Shown: in pieces, positions 31,901-40,775 of the stretch
Layout: the number at the start of each line of letters is the position of its first letter
Position numbering within the stretch: the first letter of the stretch is position 1
NCBI GenBank assembly: GCA_026874595.1
Contig: CM049318.1
Coordinates: forward strand, 27,182,956-27,246,955
From: Sipunculus nudus
Taxonomy: Eukaryota > Annelida > Sipuncula > Golfingiida > Sipunculidae
Length of the DNA stretch: 64,000 bases
Direction of reading: 5' to 3'
The notes under the pieces: generated by a model
Database searches by the model: none
What the model saw: only the letters and a program-made list of their open reading frames with translations
What the model was told of the DNA's origin: nothing
Translations under genes and position numbers: made by a program

Positions 31901-34765
31901 TGCCCCACAGGCAGCTGTGGTCCGACAGCCTTTAAACCAGTTCAGAGGTCAAACCCATCAGCAGAACATGGCCAAAAAGATTGTAAACAGAGCTCGCTTG
32001 AATCAGGCTAACATGCAAGGTCAGAGAATAGGTCAGGTCATAGGTCAAGGTCAAAGACAATTCAGAGGTCAAGGTCCAAGAATGCGAGGTCAAGGTCAGA
32101 TGGGCATCAGACCTAACAGACCTATGAACATGGGACAGAGACAACCAGTGCCTCAGCAGCAGGTGTCACCTGGTGGGGGGAATGTGTACTTACAGAATGT
32201 TGAGACTGTACCAGTGAATGTTCAAGCCTCAAGAAATCAGATACAAGTAGTCGGTCAGCGACAGGTGGTGAACCGGACTGCCCCACAGAACACAGTCAAA
32301 GTATTAACAGGGGGTCCGCAGATAGACAGGCTAGCTCTAAAACCTGCCCCCACGGGTAATGTCATCAGCCTCAAAGGTACAGGTCAAGGTCTGAGGAAGG
32401 TTATCTCAAATCAAGGTCAGAGGACAGTGATTAGTGGTCCAACGGGAGGAGAGAAACCTGCAAAGGTGTGTTTTACTGTTAGTCACATATGTATATTATA
32501 TATATATATTATATATCTCAATAGTATTGAAAAGAACAGTTGGAGTCTTTCCATATAATGTATTTATCTTTGTATTTTACATAACATTAAATCTCTTTCT
32601 TTCTAGTATATGCTGTTCTTTTACTGAAAACACTTGTTTTGCCCAGTTTTTCTGAAATTCACTTAAATTTGTTCTACAGACATTATGAATTAGTTTCACA
32701 TAAATCAAGTTTTAAAGTAATGCACCATACAAGTTGGCAAGTTAATATGAAGCTACAGTTCTAATGCATTCAGTAACTCTGCATTTGCATTTGAGAATGA
32801 AAACATTTTCTTTTCAAATGCAAATGCATCTCCAGAGTCCATTCAATAAACATAAAATACTATCACTGCGATATTTTACCAGCCTTTATGATTATTTGTA
32901 ATGTTAGGAAATATAACAAAATACAGGTAAATTGTAAATGCATTTGTAAGTTAATTTGCATTTGATAGCTTGTTGCATTTGCCATTGATAACATTTAATT
33001 GCATTTGCATTTAGTGTAAATGAAACATTTTAATTAAAAAAAGCACCAGGTTGCATTTGAACCCATCCAGCTTATACAGACATCTCTCATATACACATTA
33101 CAGAGATTGGTATTAACGAAGAGTCCAGTTCAAAAACCTGCTCCAAAGCCAGCCCCTGCCAGGGAGGTTCAACCACCTCCACAGTTAATGTCAGATACTG
33201 TAGTTATTAATGACCTGGCAACAAGTACCACACCGGCTCAGATACAACAGCTATGTAATAAAGTCGGGCCTGTCAAGGTGAGTATACTTGAAGTAAATGA
33301 ACGCAGGTAGCTTAGGTAATTATAGCTTATATATAGTTATTATAGTAAATATACAACACATAAACACATGTAAAATGTAGCTGAGGCAATATATGATAAA
33401 ATTGTCATAAATTAACACAAGTTGAGGCCATATATAGTAAATCTGGATGACAGTAACTTCTGTACAAGGTAGCCGAGACAATGTGACAGTAGTAACATAG
33501 GTCAAACATTAACACGGCAGTGAGTGTCAGCTAGAGTGTAAACATTTAAAGACATCACTTTTAAAGTAATGAAATAAGGAAAGTTTACAATAATTAGGAT
33601 TCTCACTAGATAAAATCCTTCAAATTTTCTGTTTCTGTACAAAGCCTTGAAAGAGCTTGACTTAAATTAAATTTTGAAATTTCCTTGGAAAGACTGATAA
33701 TTTCAGTATAATGGCTGGCAAGGATAGACCATGCAGAGAAAGACCTGTCAACAAAGAACTCAGTTTAATAAAACAAATGAAAAAAAATTGGAGGATTGTA
33801 TATTTGAAGGCTATGAAAGGAAGGTGTTGGGGAAAAAAATTTTACTCCCAATTATAAGTCCGTGAAAAGTCAAACTTAAAACCTGTTGAAGATGAAATAA
33901 AAAATTGTTTGAACCTTGGATGTTTATATAAATAGAAGATTTTAATGTTCTGTCATTTTAATCAAATGAATTGAAATAGGAAGAGTCAGTATTTGTTTCA
34001 GTGCTTTATCATCCCCATTTATTTCAGAGCATCACCTTACATAAAAACCAGAATCGGGCCGTGGTGTGTTTCCACCAAATGGGGCATGCAGTCGAGTTCC
34101 AGAAAAAGTTCAGTCGGTAAATGTCTAAATTATTGTCATTACTTGCACAGCTGTTTTTATTATTCCCATTACCTGCATAAGATATATGCTACAGATATGG
34201 CATGCTATGGAATGGGCAGTGTCAGTTTGGCTGTTTGTATGTCCAGCGGGACTGCTGTACGTTAACCCTTTATATTGTCATCATAACTTACATGGGAATT
34301 GATGGCTTTTCACGAAACTCACTAATTGATATAAATACTAACCTATGAAATTTCTCATCATTTTTTTTATTCTTTGAAAAATGTATGCATGTATAATAAG
34401 TTCAGAGGTCACCTGACTTCTTTGTGATGTCACTGTGATAACTTACCAAGAATTTTATGGATTTTCATGAAACTATTCATGAATATTTACTTTATAATGT
34501 ATCTCACATGAGATCTGTTTTGTGCAACATTCATGCATATTTAATTGGGTCAGAGGTCACCAGACATACAACAAACACATTATATACTCATTTGATTTTG
34601 AAAGAAGTGTTTTATTGTTTGGACTTTATCGTTGGGGTTTATATATGTTCATATGTATGTACACTATATACATATAATGTATATAAATGAACATATTGTA
34701 TGAATTATATTTTCAGACACATGCTGAACTTATCTCACATTTCTGTGTCACTCCTGCTGCCTTGA
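19956..34765 (+). CDS. RBM33: RNA-binding protein 33 (RBM33), complete, 17 coding exons, 1080 aa
   Basis: Coding exons (joined) are 19956-19993, 20712-20769, 21440-21528, 21743-21833, 22500-22565, 23229-23415, 25059-25501, 26151-26276, 26720-26842, 27881-28162, 29125-29489, 29980-30211, 30679-30829, 31786-32465, 33104-33277, 34028-34116 and 34717-34765. They total 3243 nt, all introns are GT-AG and all phases agree. Protein order: acidic N-terminus with WDSDDDLLDDELSG (11-24); Glu/Asp run (about 134-147); RFKSER and IPDTLEISAE (152-180); RGG box (197-216); KIHVNPHFRG (257-266); Gln/Pro/Gly-rich disordered middle; charged helix EEQKRKREEIKRLKELRRQ (about 715-733); C-terminal RRM (about 1008-1078) with RNP2-like VVINDL and RNP1-like RAVVCF. 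Order and motifs match human RBM33 (1170 aa). Human RBM33 has been reported to promote nuclear export of GC-rich transcripts through NXF1 and to work with the m6A demethylase ALKBH5. Whether this orthologue does so is inference. The ATG is the first after an in-frame TGA at 19938. Confidence 0.95.
20712..20769 (+). CDS. RBM33: RBM33 coding exon 2
   Basis: Reads DDDLLDDELSGINAFSVNK after the split serine codon; donor GTGAGT. It matches the WDSELEDDLL region of human RBM33. Confidence 0.9.
21440..21528 (+). CDS. RBM33: RBM33 coding exon 3
   Basis: Acidic: VDEIDEDELLGTTGEEEALE, then ADLGDQESA. Phase 0 in, two bases out; donor GTAAGT. Confidence 0.9.
21743..21833 (+). CDS. RBM33: RBM33 coding exon 4
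   Basis: Acidic: LDVLDIEETLDEEFESDAD, then LTGNASQQTFD. Acceptor TTCTTCTAG, donor GTAGGT. The LDIEE...LDEEF pattern matches human VLDIEINEPLDEF. Confidence 0.9.
22500..22565 (+). CDS. RBM33: RBM33 coding exon 5
   Basis: Reads YSTHDESHLTAESSHAELDE, then SQ. Phase 0 on both sides, so skipping this 66-base exon would keep the frame. Donor GTAAAA is weaker than its neighbours. Confidence 0.85.
22939..22980. repeat. Short tandem duplication in RBM33 intron 5
   Basis: TAAATTGTTATTCACACCAA is present twice in succession. Confidence 0.85.
23229..23415 (+). CDS. RBM33: RBM33 coding exon 6 (Glu/Asp run)
   Basis: Carries MESEEEEEEDDEDS, RGGRFKSERTNIVSTKSKR and VTEAIPDTL. It aligns directly with human RBM33 (EEEEDEESGRLRFKTER...IPETL). 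Donor GTGAGT; one base of a split glutamate codon is left. Confidence 0.93.
23416..24709. other. RBM33 intron 6, part without recognised elements
   Basis: No exon-like or repeat-like structure stands out. The open frame continuing past the exon 6 donor is intron read-through. Confidence 0.5.
24712..24919 (+). mobile_element. tRNA-derived SINE, copy 1 (RBM33 intron 6)
   Basis: Pol III B-box-like GGTTAATTCC at 24767-24776 after CTGGCGACCC. Then a conserved body (TTTTCTCCAGGTTCTCCGGT, CTGAACGCCA, GAGCCATGGAG). The 3' tail TAACTATTTGTACAACCCAT is followed by AAAATAAATAA. Head, body and tail match copies at about 44871 and 50045, all in the same orientation. Confidence 0.7.
25059..25501 (+). CDS. 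RBM33: RBM33 coding exon 7 (RGG box and KIHVNPHFRG motif)
   Basis: Begins EISAEDQAKIDEF (human ELSAEAKAALLEF), then the Arg/Gly box RRGRGRRGRGWGGRGQGRGG, then RPKIHVNPHFRG (human KNIHINPHFKG). The remainder is Pro/Gln/Met-rich. Donor GTAAGT. Confidence 0.95.
26151..26276 (+). CDS. RBM33: RBM33 coding exon 8
   Basis: 126 bases, phase 0 on both sides: MPPPSQGWIQAQGTP, then PGQPEAFIPVRGLMEQN. Acceptor TTTTAACAG; donor GTATCA is weak. Could be a cassette exon. Confidence 0.88.
26622..26646. repeat. (TA)n microsatellite in RBM33 intron 8
   Basis: TA run about 75 bases before exon 9. Confidence 0.9.
26720..26842 (+). CDS. RBM33: RBM33 coding exon 9
   Basis: 123 bases, phase 0 on both sides: ITPGGAIMQQQQHRPPFSQ, then NNGQQQNQFHQG. 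The donor GTAACA is followed 48 bases later by a poly-C tract (26891-26912). Confidence 0.88.
26891..26912. repeat. Poly-C tract (22) in RBM33 intron 9
   Basis: Twenty-two C residues 48 bases after the exon 9 donor. Confidence 0.95.
27483..27497. repeat. Poly-G tract (15) in RBM33 intron 9
   Basis: Fifteen G residues. With the poly-C at 26891 it forms a potential G/C pairing inside one intron. Confidence 0.95.
27881..28162 (+). CDS. RBM33: RBM33 coding exon 10
   Basis: His/Gln/Pro-rich: GPRPGMHQDNQQFYSGPGQQ, then PHHQMMNNRSDAPYPGVRN. Acceptor TTATTATCAG, donor GTAAGC, phase 0. Confidence 0.9.
28651..28800 (-). repeat. Dispersed repeat copy 2 (inverted relative to 1311-1460)
   Basis: TTCGCCTGCAGATGTCTCCA through GAGGGACATTAATTCCACAA is the reverse complement of the 1311-1460 copy with scattered differences. 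Confidence 0.7.
28811..28906. repeat. 48-base tandem duplication in RBM33 intron 10
   Basis: GATTACAAAGTAGCCATAAA and the following bases to GATGTTCC occur twice, at 28811 and 28859, nearly identical. Confidence 0.95.
29125..29489 (+). CDS. RBM33: RBM33 coding exon 11 (Gln-rich)
   Basis: Starts MQGQPIQIVIQGQAQPPKPA and continues with repeated RPQGGAxQQ-type units. The donor GTGGGT at 29490 is chosen over GTAAAC at 29494 because only it keeps the frame of exon 12. Confidence 0.9.
29980..30211 (+). CDS. RBM33: RBM33 coding exon 12
   Basis: Reads PRQPQQAQVGNQQPGG, then VVVRRSVKERLGIKRQSLEG and ENPLQKLAQQTM. The basic VRRSVKERL stretch recalls VRQNVKNRL in human RBM33, though at a different place relative to the helix. 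Donor GTAAGC. Confidence 0.9.
30679..30829 (+). CDS. RBM33: RBM33 coding exon 13 (charged helix)
   Basis: Reads SAEEIADRELQLRLEEQKRK, then REEIKRLKELRRQAQASQKR and AELETRLSEQ. It matches the human EEQKRLREEILKQKELRRQ helix closely. Likely a single long alpha helix. Confidence 0.95.
30830..31785. other. RBM33 intron 13
   Basis: 956 bases, AT-rich, no recognisable element. Confidence 0.5.
31786..32465 (+). CDS. RBM33: RBM33 coding exon 14 (longest exon, GQGQ-rich)
   Basis: 680 bases. Begins LTLSDVAGSSEVQKEAGVVP, has IVNRARLNQANMQGQRIGQ, degenerate Gly-Gln-Arg repeats, then KVLTGGPQIDRLALK and GLRKVISNQGQRTVISG, ending EKPAK. Donor GTGTGT. Confidence 0.93.
32781..33010. promoter_or_regulatory. 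Cluster of octamer motifs with a hairpin in RBM33 intron 14
   Basis: Perfect ATTTGCAT/ATGCAAAT octamers at 32783-32790, 32818-32825, 32954-32961 and 33003-33010. The first two sit in a 14-bp perfect inverted repeat (32781-32794 and 32814-32827). The octamer is the classical POU/Oct target. Function here is not shown. Confidence 0.4.
33104..33277 (+). CDS. RBM33: RBM33 coding exon 15 (first half of the RRM)
   Basis: RLVLTKSPVQKPAPKPAPAR, then DTVVINDLATSTTPAQIQQL and CNKVGPVK. VVINDL is the RNP2-like first beta strand. It matches the human TTDAQLKSLLMSVGPI region. Donor GTGAGT. Confidence 0.95.
33278..34027. other. RBM33 intron 15
   Basis: 750 bases, no recognised element. Confidence 0.5.
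34028..34116 (+). CDS. RBM33: RBM33 coding exon 16 (RRM, RNP1-like strand)
   Basis: SITLHKNQNRAVVCFHQMGH, then AVEFQKKFS, matching human RKAIAKFKEPAHALAFQQKF. The split arginine codon is completed by exon 17. Donor GTAAAT. Confidence 0.95.
34290..34570 (+). repeat. Dispersed repeat family 1, copy C (RBM33 intron 16)
   Basis: TTTTCACGAAACTCACTAAT, GATAACTTACCAAGAATTTT, TTTTCATGAAACT and GGTCAGAGGTCACC appear in the same order as in the copies at 8084 and 12487. The 5' CCGTCC array is missing. Confidence 0.5.
34717..34765 (+). CDS. RBM33: RBM33 coding exon 17 (stop)
   Basis: HMLNLSHISVSLLLP followed by TGA at 34763-34765. It matches the human C-terminus HMIDLSHINVALIVE, so the reading frame is complete. 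Confidence 0.95.
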
Positions 34766-34839
34766 GACCACCTGCTCTCAGTCATCATCAAGTAAGTGAC
34801 TGTTACCATCACAGCACAGTGAGGTACCAGAATCGCCTC
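34766..34839 (+). other. Start of the RBM33 3' UTR
   Basis: Directly follows the TGA. The 3' end of the transcript could not be fixed. Possible AATAAA signals occur far downstream, for example at 40973-40978. Confidence 0.4.
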
Positions 34840-35460
34840 ACACATGATACAGGAGTATCAACACACAGAGCTGGAGTCACGGTCTGTACATGTCAATACA
34901 GGTGTATCAACATCTGTATAATATACATAAAGAATGTTGATGTATCTTACAATGTTGATACTTTGGTTGCCTTTTGTAAGGCAATGTGATACATTATGTG
35001 AACTGATGATACCACCGTGTAAGCATTAGTTCAAGCAGTATATGAAAAAAATCATGTAAAATGTAAAAGCATGTAAAATCATGATACAGCTGTATCCACT
35101 CCTGTTAATGATAACAGGTGCATCAGCACATGACTGTATAAAGTGGTGACACAGGTGTGTCAGCACTTCCCACACATGCACATTATAATACAGGTTTGTC
35201 AGCACTGATGAAATGTGATGATATGGGTGTTTTGATAAATGTAAGGTGATGCTTTTTGGTGTATCAGCACCTGTGTCAGCTGATACAGGTTGATGAACAC
35301 ATATGTATATCATTACAAAAGATGTATCAGTACATGTGTATGATGATACATTCATGTCAACAGTTCAGTGTGATGACACGGGCATGATGTATCAGGTGTA
35401 TCAACACTGATATGCTAATACCCAAGTGTATCAGCATCTGTATCCCAGATGACACCACAT
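34840..35460. repeat. Degenerate minisatellite with palindromic GATACAGGTGTATC units
   Basis: About a dozen imperfect units 35-50 bases apart centre on GATACAnnTGTATCAGCAC-like words (for example near 34846, 34896, 35083, 35111, 35146, 35188, 35254, 35386 and 35431). Each unit is an imperfect palindrome. The array begins about 75 bases after the RBM33 stop. Confidence 0.7.
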
Positions 35461-38400
35461 GTTAGGGCTGAAGATGGTATCAGGGGAGAAGCAGAGATAA
35501 GTTTGACAATTTTCCACAAGGGACAAGTGGGATATCCCTCCAGTCTTTCATTTGGTTTTGGATTTGTTTAAGAAGATAGCCAGGGTGTGGACAGTGTCAC
35601 CAGATTCCTGAAGAAGTTTAAGAATTTGATAGATAAACAAGATGCGTTAGGTTTACGATGCACACTAGTACATGATAACTGATCTATTTACTAAAAAGTG
35701 AACCAAAATACTAACTGTGCCAGGACAGTCAGCTAATGTATTCCTGCTAACAGTTGGTCTATGAACTGCTAAATAGGACTGCTAAATGTAGCATTCTTGC
35801 ACAAAGTAAGCATTTAGTTTGCTTCGTTTGTTACTTCTGAGTGGACACTATGGACAATAGACTGTAAATAGCAGCTGTTAATATTGTTTTGTAAATAATC
35901 CTGGGAAATCTGGATTGATTATGTATGAACTTTCTCACCTCGTGTGAGACAAGATTGACTTTTTATGACTTAAAATGTTGTAGGTGAAAAGTTGAAAGAA
36001 TATGTCAGTATAAACAGCAGTGTTGTTTAATTTTCAGTAGTGTTGTGTGAAAGGTCAAAGGTTCAGGTCAAGGTCATGTTGTAAAGCAAAGGTCATTTAC
36101 ATGTGTTTACTATGATAAAGCTATAAATGCCCTACATCAGTTTCTGAGAACATGAAGCACAGATTTTGTTCTCACTAAAGTTTGTTTGTGTCAGCAACAT
36201 GTCAGAATAGCAGCTGCAGGGATTTTAAAAATAATGGACAAATATGTATTTTGAATATCTTAAAGTTATTTAATGTCAGATTTTGCTGGTGCCCAAATCT
36301 TTACAGAGGGATCAGTTTTGTGCTTTACAGCCTTGTTAAGTGTGTTTATCATCAGGACCTACACACTGTGCAGACTCAAACTCTCAATAGTATGACTCTG
36401 CTGGCTAGGGTTTATGGGCATTACAATCTGAGCCTCACAGTGCACTGTGGCTTCTATATACACAGCAGCATAGGTAAAAGTGTAGTGAAGAGGGTAATAA
36501 GGTCCCTACAAATATGTTGGATTAGAATTGTTTCAAGACAAATTACACAATCACGGGTTGTTTTTGTGGTAAAATGTTATATTTAATAAGCATAGGCATT
36601 GGAAATGCATCCTAGAAATGTAAGAAATTTTAATTTTGAAGTTCGACAGTTCAGACAAGTAGTCCAGGCCTTCCCACAGTGCCTGACTGGAAGAGGTTTT
36701 TTTCAAGTAGACACTGTCTCTGGCAGAACGGTGTAGTACATATTGGTTGTCCTTTCCATTTATCAGAATTTTATTAAAATGTTACAGATTTTAGTGTCAA
36801 TATTATGCTCTGTTTCAGCATTCCCTGTTCTTACCGTTTTTTGCAAATATTGTTTTGTATGACTCGAAAGACCATGATAAAAAAATAAGGAAAATCTGAA
36901 ACATTAATGCAACCATATACTGACATTCCAGAGTATCAGGAAATCCTATCTTAAACAGTTTCTATATTTCACAATATTTCAACTATTAATATAAAAATGG
37001 ATACTGCAGAAAGAAAGATTGCCCCTAATGCAGGGTGACATTTGGCCCGTTGGGGTACAGTAACAAGTCCAGAAAGTCGTAACATAAGAACCTATTGATT
37101 CAATTAGGGTAGGCATTCCCATGTTACAGTTCTTCCAGAAGTGACACTAAATTTAGCCTATCAGAAATGTATTGTCAGTTAGATAGGGTTTTATGAAACA
37201 GAGTTTGCTATGTATATTCTTTAACTCCTCTTGAAGTATACTTTAATGGTTTTAGGCTTGTATTCCAATATTATATAATACCCTTAGAAATGTTGCCATC
37301 AGAGCTGGGCTTGCAAGTCAGTCTCAGCAGCTGTCAACAGCCCTGTGTAGATCAGTCCTAGGATGCATTCTGCTGACAAATTGTAAAAGTGGAATGAGCA
37401 TTTTTTAGATATTGGACAGTTTGTCTGGAGGTTGGGTTACATTTCCCAATATGAGCACATGAAGTTGTTTTAAATTTATGATAGAATCCAAGTCCAGTGC
37501 CTGAAAAACTGGAAACAGCTGATGAACTTCATCCTATTTATTTTACCTGGAAAATAATTATTTTATTTCATTTAATTTATTTTAAATAACAAAATTTAAT
37601 TCAGTTTGCTTTATCCTTATGCAGTACAATTAATTAGACACTATGCCTACTGTTGTGTCAAGGCCTGGGCTAAAAATATGATTGATAGTGAAAATTAACA
37701 GCTGTTTTATTATGGTATACAAAATCTGTTCATCTGATGTCAAAGAGCATGAACTATATAATGCATGAGCTATTTATTGAGGGTGTAAGACCTTGACTTT
37801 GGGTGTAAGAATAATCAGATAAATCAAGGCATCAAGTCTCAATACTGTATGACCTGTTTGCTTAATGAAAAAAACAATTTGCAGAAACATGTTACATCAC
37901 TGATCTGAAGTTGGCAGTTGATAGTTGATAAAATGCAGTTGTAAGGTCCACTTAAGATTTGATAAATGCCATCTTTATATTTTGTTCCTTTCGAATGCCA
38001 TCCTTCCAAAAGTATCACTCTTTCGTATCAAACAGGAATCTAAAAACCATAAACAAAAGTTAAAAATGTATTAAGAGCCTATATTAGAAACAACACATAT
38101 TCAATCAAAATATACATGTAACATTTAACTATTCTTTATTTTATCAAATAAAGCATATCTATATCATTTATAATTTGCCCTTGGCATCTGTCATATTATA
38201 ATATTAATTGTCCTTGGCATAAGCATATTCTTCTGCAAAATTACACAACACCTTGGCCACCTTTGTACATGTCCCTACACAAATTAAATCCTAGGCAAGT
38301 TCATGAGTGATAATTGAGTATATACTTGTTTATAAACATAATATGACAGCTTTAAATTAATCAGTTTAGTGAATATTGGTATAAAAAATACATGAATCAG

Positions 38401-39975
38401 TTTAACCAGTTTAATCTGCCTGGTAATCTTTTTCTTTAATTAAATTTAAATCAATAAGTATCATTACCAAATCTAAAACAATTTATGTGAAGACAAAAAG
38501 AATGTTAACACATGTAATGTAAGTAAAACCATTAGAAAACCCTTAGAAAACTTAACCCTGTGTTAACATGTATGAATTATAAGTCTACTTCCTGTGGTTG
38601 TATTAGTTACCTTTAAAATAAGATGATAATTTTACTAACATTTAACTTATTAACCAAACACTCATGTAATTTCCCTACTCACAGTTATTTGAGATAATGG
38701 TTGGATCTTTAACAGTCAATTATTAACAAGAAATGCCTCTAACTAATTTCATCTATTAATCTTGACAAAAAAAAGTAAAGATTTTACATACAGGTATGCA
38801 AAAGTGTATACACACCTGTTGCCTGTCAGAAATCTATAACCATTGAAAGTATATGCTTCAAGGGGAGGAAAGAATTTACAAATAACATGCTTCGTAGTGT
38901 ACATTCATATCATACATTTAAATTTCTTGGTCGTTCCTGTGTACCTGAGCCTAATGAGCGTAGTGTACCCGAGTCTTCAGAAATGAGAGTTCACAGTTGA
39001 TATAAACATAGGCCTGTATTTTCAGCATTTAGAATTGTATCTTGGAGTTCTTTGGTGAACACATTCTCCACAATGCTAGGTTATCACCATTCTTTATGAG
39101 TCAATGTCCTACTGATGTCCAAATTTTTAGAACAAACTCCTTTGTCAGTGATATTTTGAATCTTTCTAATTCTATGATTTAACCTCAACCTGCCTTTCTT
39201 CACCAAGACATACATGAAGCAGACATATAACTGATATAACCAGAAAATTGTGTAACTGTTGTAAGAATTTGCATACTAGGAACAACATCTCTAGTCAAGT
39301 GAAAGACTTCAGAATAACATAGTCTGGTGGGTGTAATATTTAACCAACACTTAATTCATTATATAAAGGATAGATATTTTTTGCTCACACCCATCACACT
39401 TTAGATGTGAAAGAATCTAACAAAAACATTTAATCAAGTTGGGCAGAGAAAGCAGTCATTTCTCAAACTTCTATTTTCAGAAATAAATTATCAAAAGTAC
39501 TTTTGAGTAGTTTAATTGTTAAGCATCCTGAATTTCTTAACAAAGACAAGTAAATTTATCTTCTGGTTAAATGATTCCCTATCCCTGATTATATAGTTAT
39601 TTTGCCTTGAAAGGAAGTCCCAGGAACATTAGTTAGTAGATGATGAATGCTTCAAAGGTGAACAGTTGTTCACTTGGTTAGCATTAGAAATTTGAATAAA
39701 ATAAGAAAGTTTTCCTACAGCCTTAAAAAGTATAGAAAATTAAAATAAATACTTAAAAAGTTATTGCATTTCATGCAATGTTTAAATCTTCACAGTCTGT
39801 GAAAATTGATTCTTTGACAGTTCAGAAATAATAGGTTTATTGTTCATATTTCTTTGTAAAACCACACATGAAATTGCATATGGAGGACTAAATAATAGCA
39901 CTGGGGCTTGCTTAACTAAAAAACTTTATTCAGCATCATACAGAAAACAAACTTTAAACATAACTTTGAAGTACT
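35461..39975. other. Long non-coding stretch, possibly RBM33 3' UTR or downstream DNA
   Basis: No gene or transposon is recognised. The longest frame (36182-36586, 134 codons) shows no domain signature. A cluster of AGGTCA half-sites lies at 36052-36095. Confidence 0.4.
36052..36095 (+). promoter_or_regulatory. Cluster of nuclear-receptor half-sites
   Basis: AGGTCA at 36052, 36065, 36071 and 36090, plus AGGTTC at 36059, all in the same direction within 44 bases, giving DR1-like and DR0 arrangements. Sequence observation only. Confidence 0.3.
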
Positions 39976-40775
39976 TTTTAGCCCTCAGCCCTTAGGCTGA
40001 TGGGCTATTGTCGTCGCCCAAGGTGTCTGTCCGTCCGGCATCAGTTAACTTTTACCTTGTGAGCGGGGTATCTCTAAACGGATTCACCGTAGGAATTTAA
40101 TTTCTTCGGTGAAGATGTATTCAACAAAATCTCGGTCAAGTTCGAAGGTGGGTGACCTTGACCTATTTTTCTGCGTTTTAGAGCTGATTATAGAAAAACA
40201 CTTAGAAGCTAATTTCTCAGGAATCATTGGGTGGATTTTCACAAAATCTACTATGATCATTGGGACTGATGCTCTAGACCTGCTGCACAAGCTTGGGGGC
40301 CCCACATACAATTTTTTATTTTAAATGAATTTTTATCGGATTTTTCAACTTTGGCATTGTGAGCAGGATATCTCCAAAGGTATTCAGTACAGGAAATTTA
40401 TTTCTTCAGTGCTGATGCATATTAACAAAATCTTGGTCAAGTTCAAAGATGGGTGACCTTGACCTATATTTCAAGGTCACAGAGCTTAGAATAGAAAAAA
40501 ACTTAAGGAGCTTATTTCTCAGCAACCACTGGGTGGATTGTTATGAAACATGGTATAATGATATGCCTTGATGATCTCTGAAGTCTTGCATGAGCTCGGT
40601 CTTACCATACTTGCAAAGGTACTACATACCTCTCGAGTTTAAATTTATGACTGAGACATGTACAGATATACATCCATGTGAGAACATATATTTCATACTT
40701 GTTACTGTTACCACCTATAAACACTGTTCTTTTGGCTTAGGGCTTTTGTCAGCTTCTGCTGATATTCTAGTTGCA
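39976..40775. repeat. Dispersed repeat family 2 with two ~300-base tandem units
   Basis: Starts TTTTTAGCCCTCAGCCCTTA, which folds with GGCTGATGGGCT, then GTGTCTGTCCGTCCGG. Two related units of about 300 bases carry GGGTGACCTTGACCTA at about 40150 and 40450, GGTATCTC/GGATATCTC and TTTCTCAG. The right end TTGGCTTAGGGCTTTTGTCA is roughly complementary to the left. No coding capacity. Confidence 0.6.

Noticed and set aside
32030-32100. AGGTCAAGGTCA direct repeats resembling nuclear-receptor sites
   Set aside because: They lie in RBM33 exon 14 and encode the Gly-Gln repeats. Coding explains them.
36182-36586. A 134-codon open frame downstream of RBM33
   Set aside because: No domain, no splice support, and composition typical of AT-rich chance frames.
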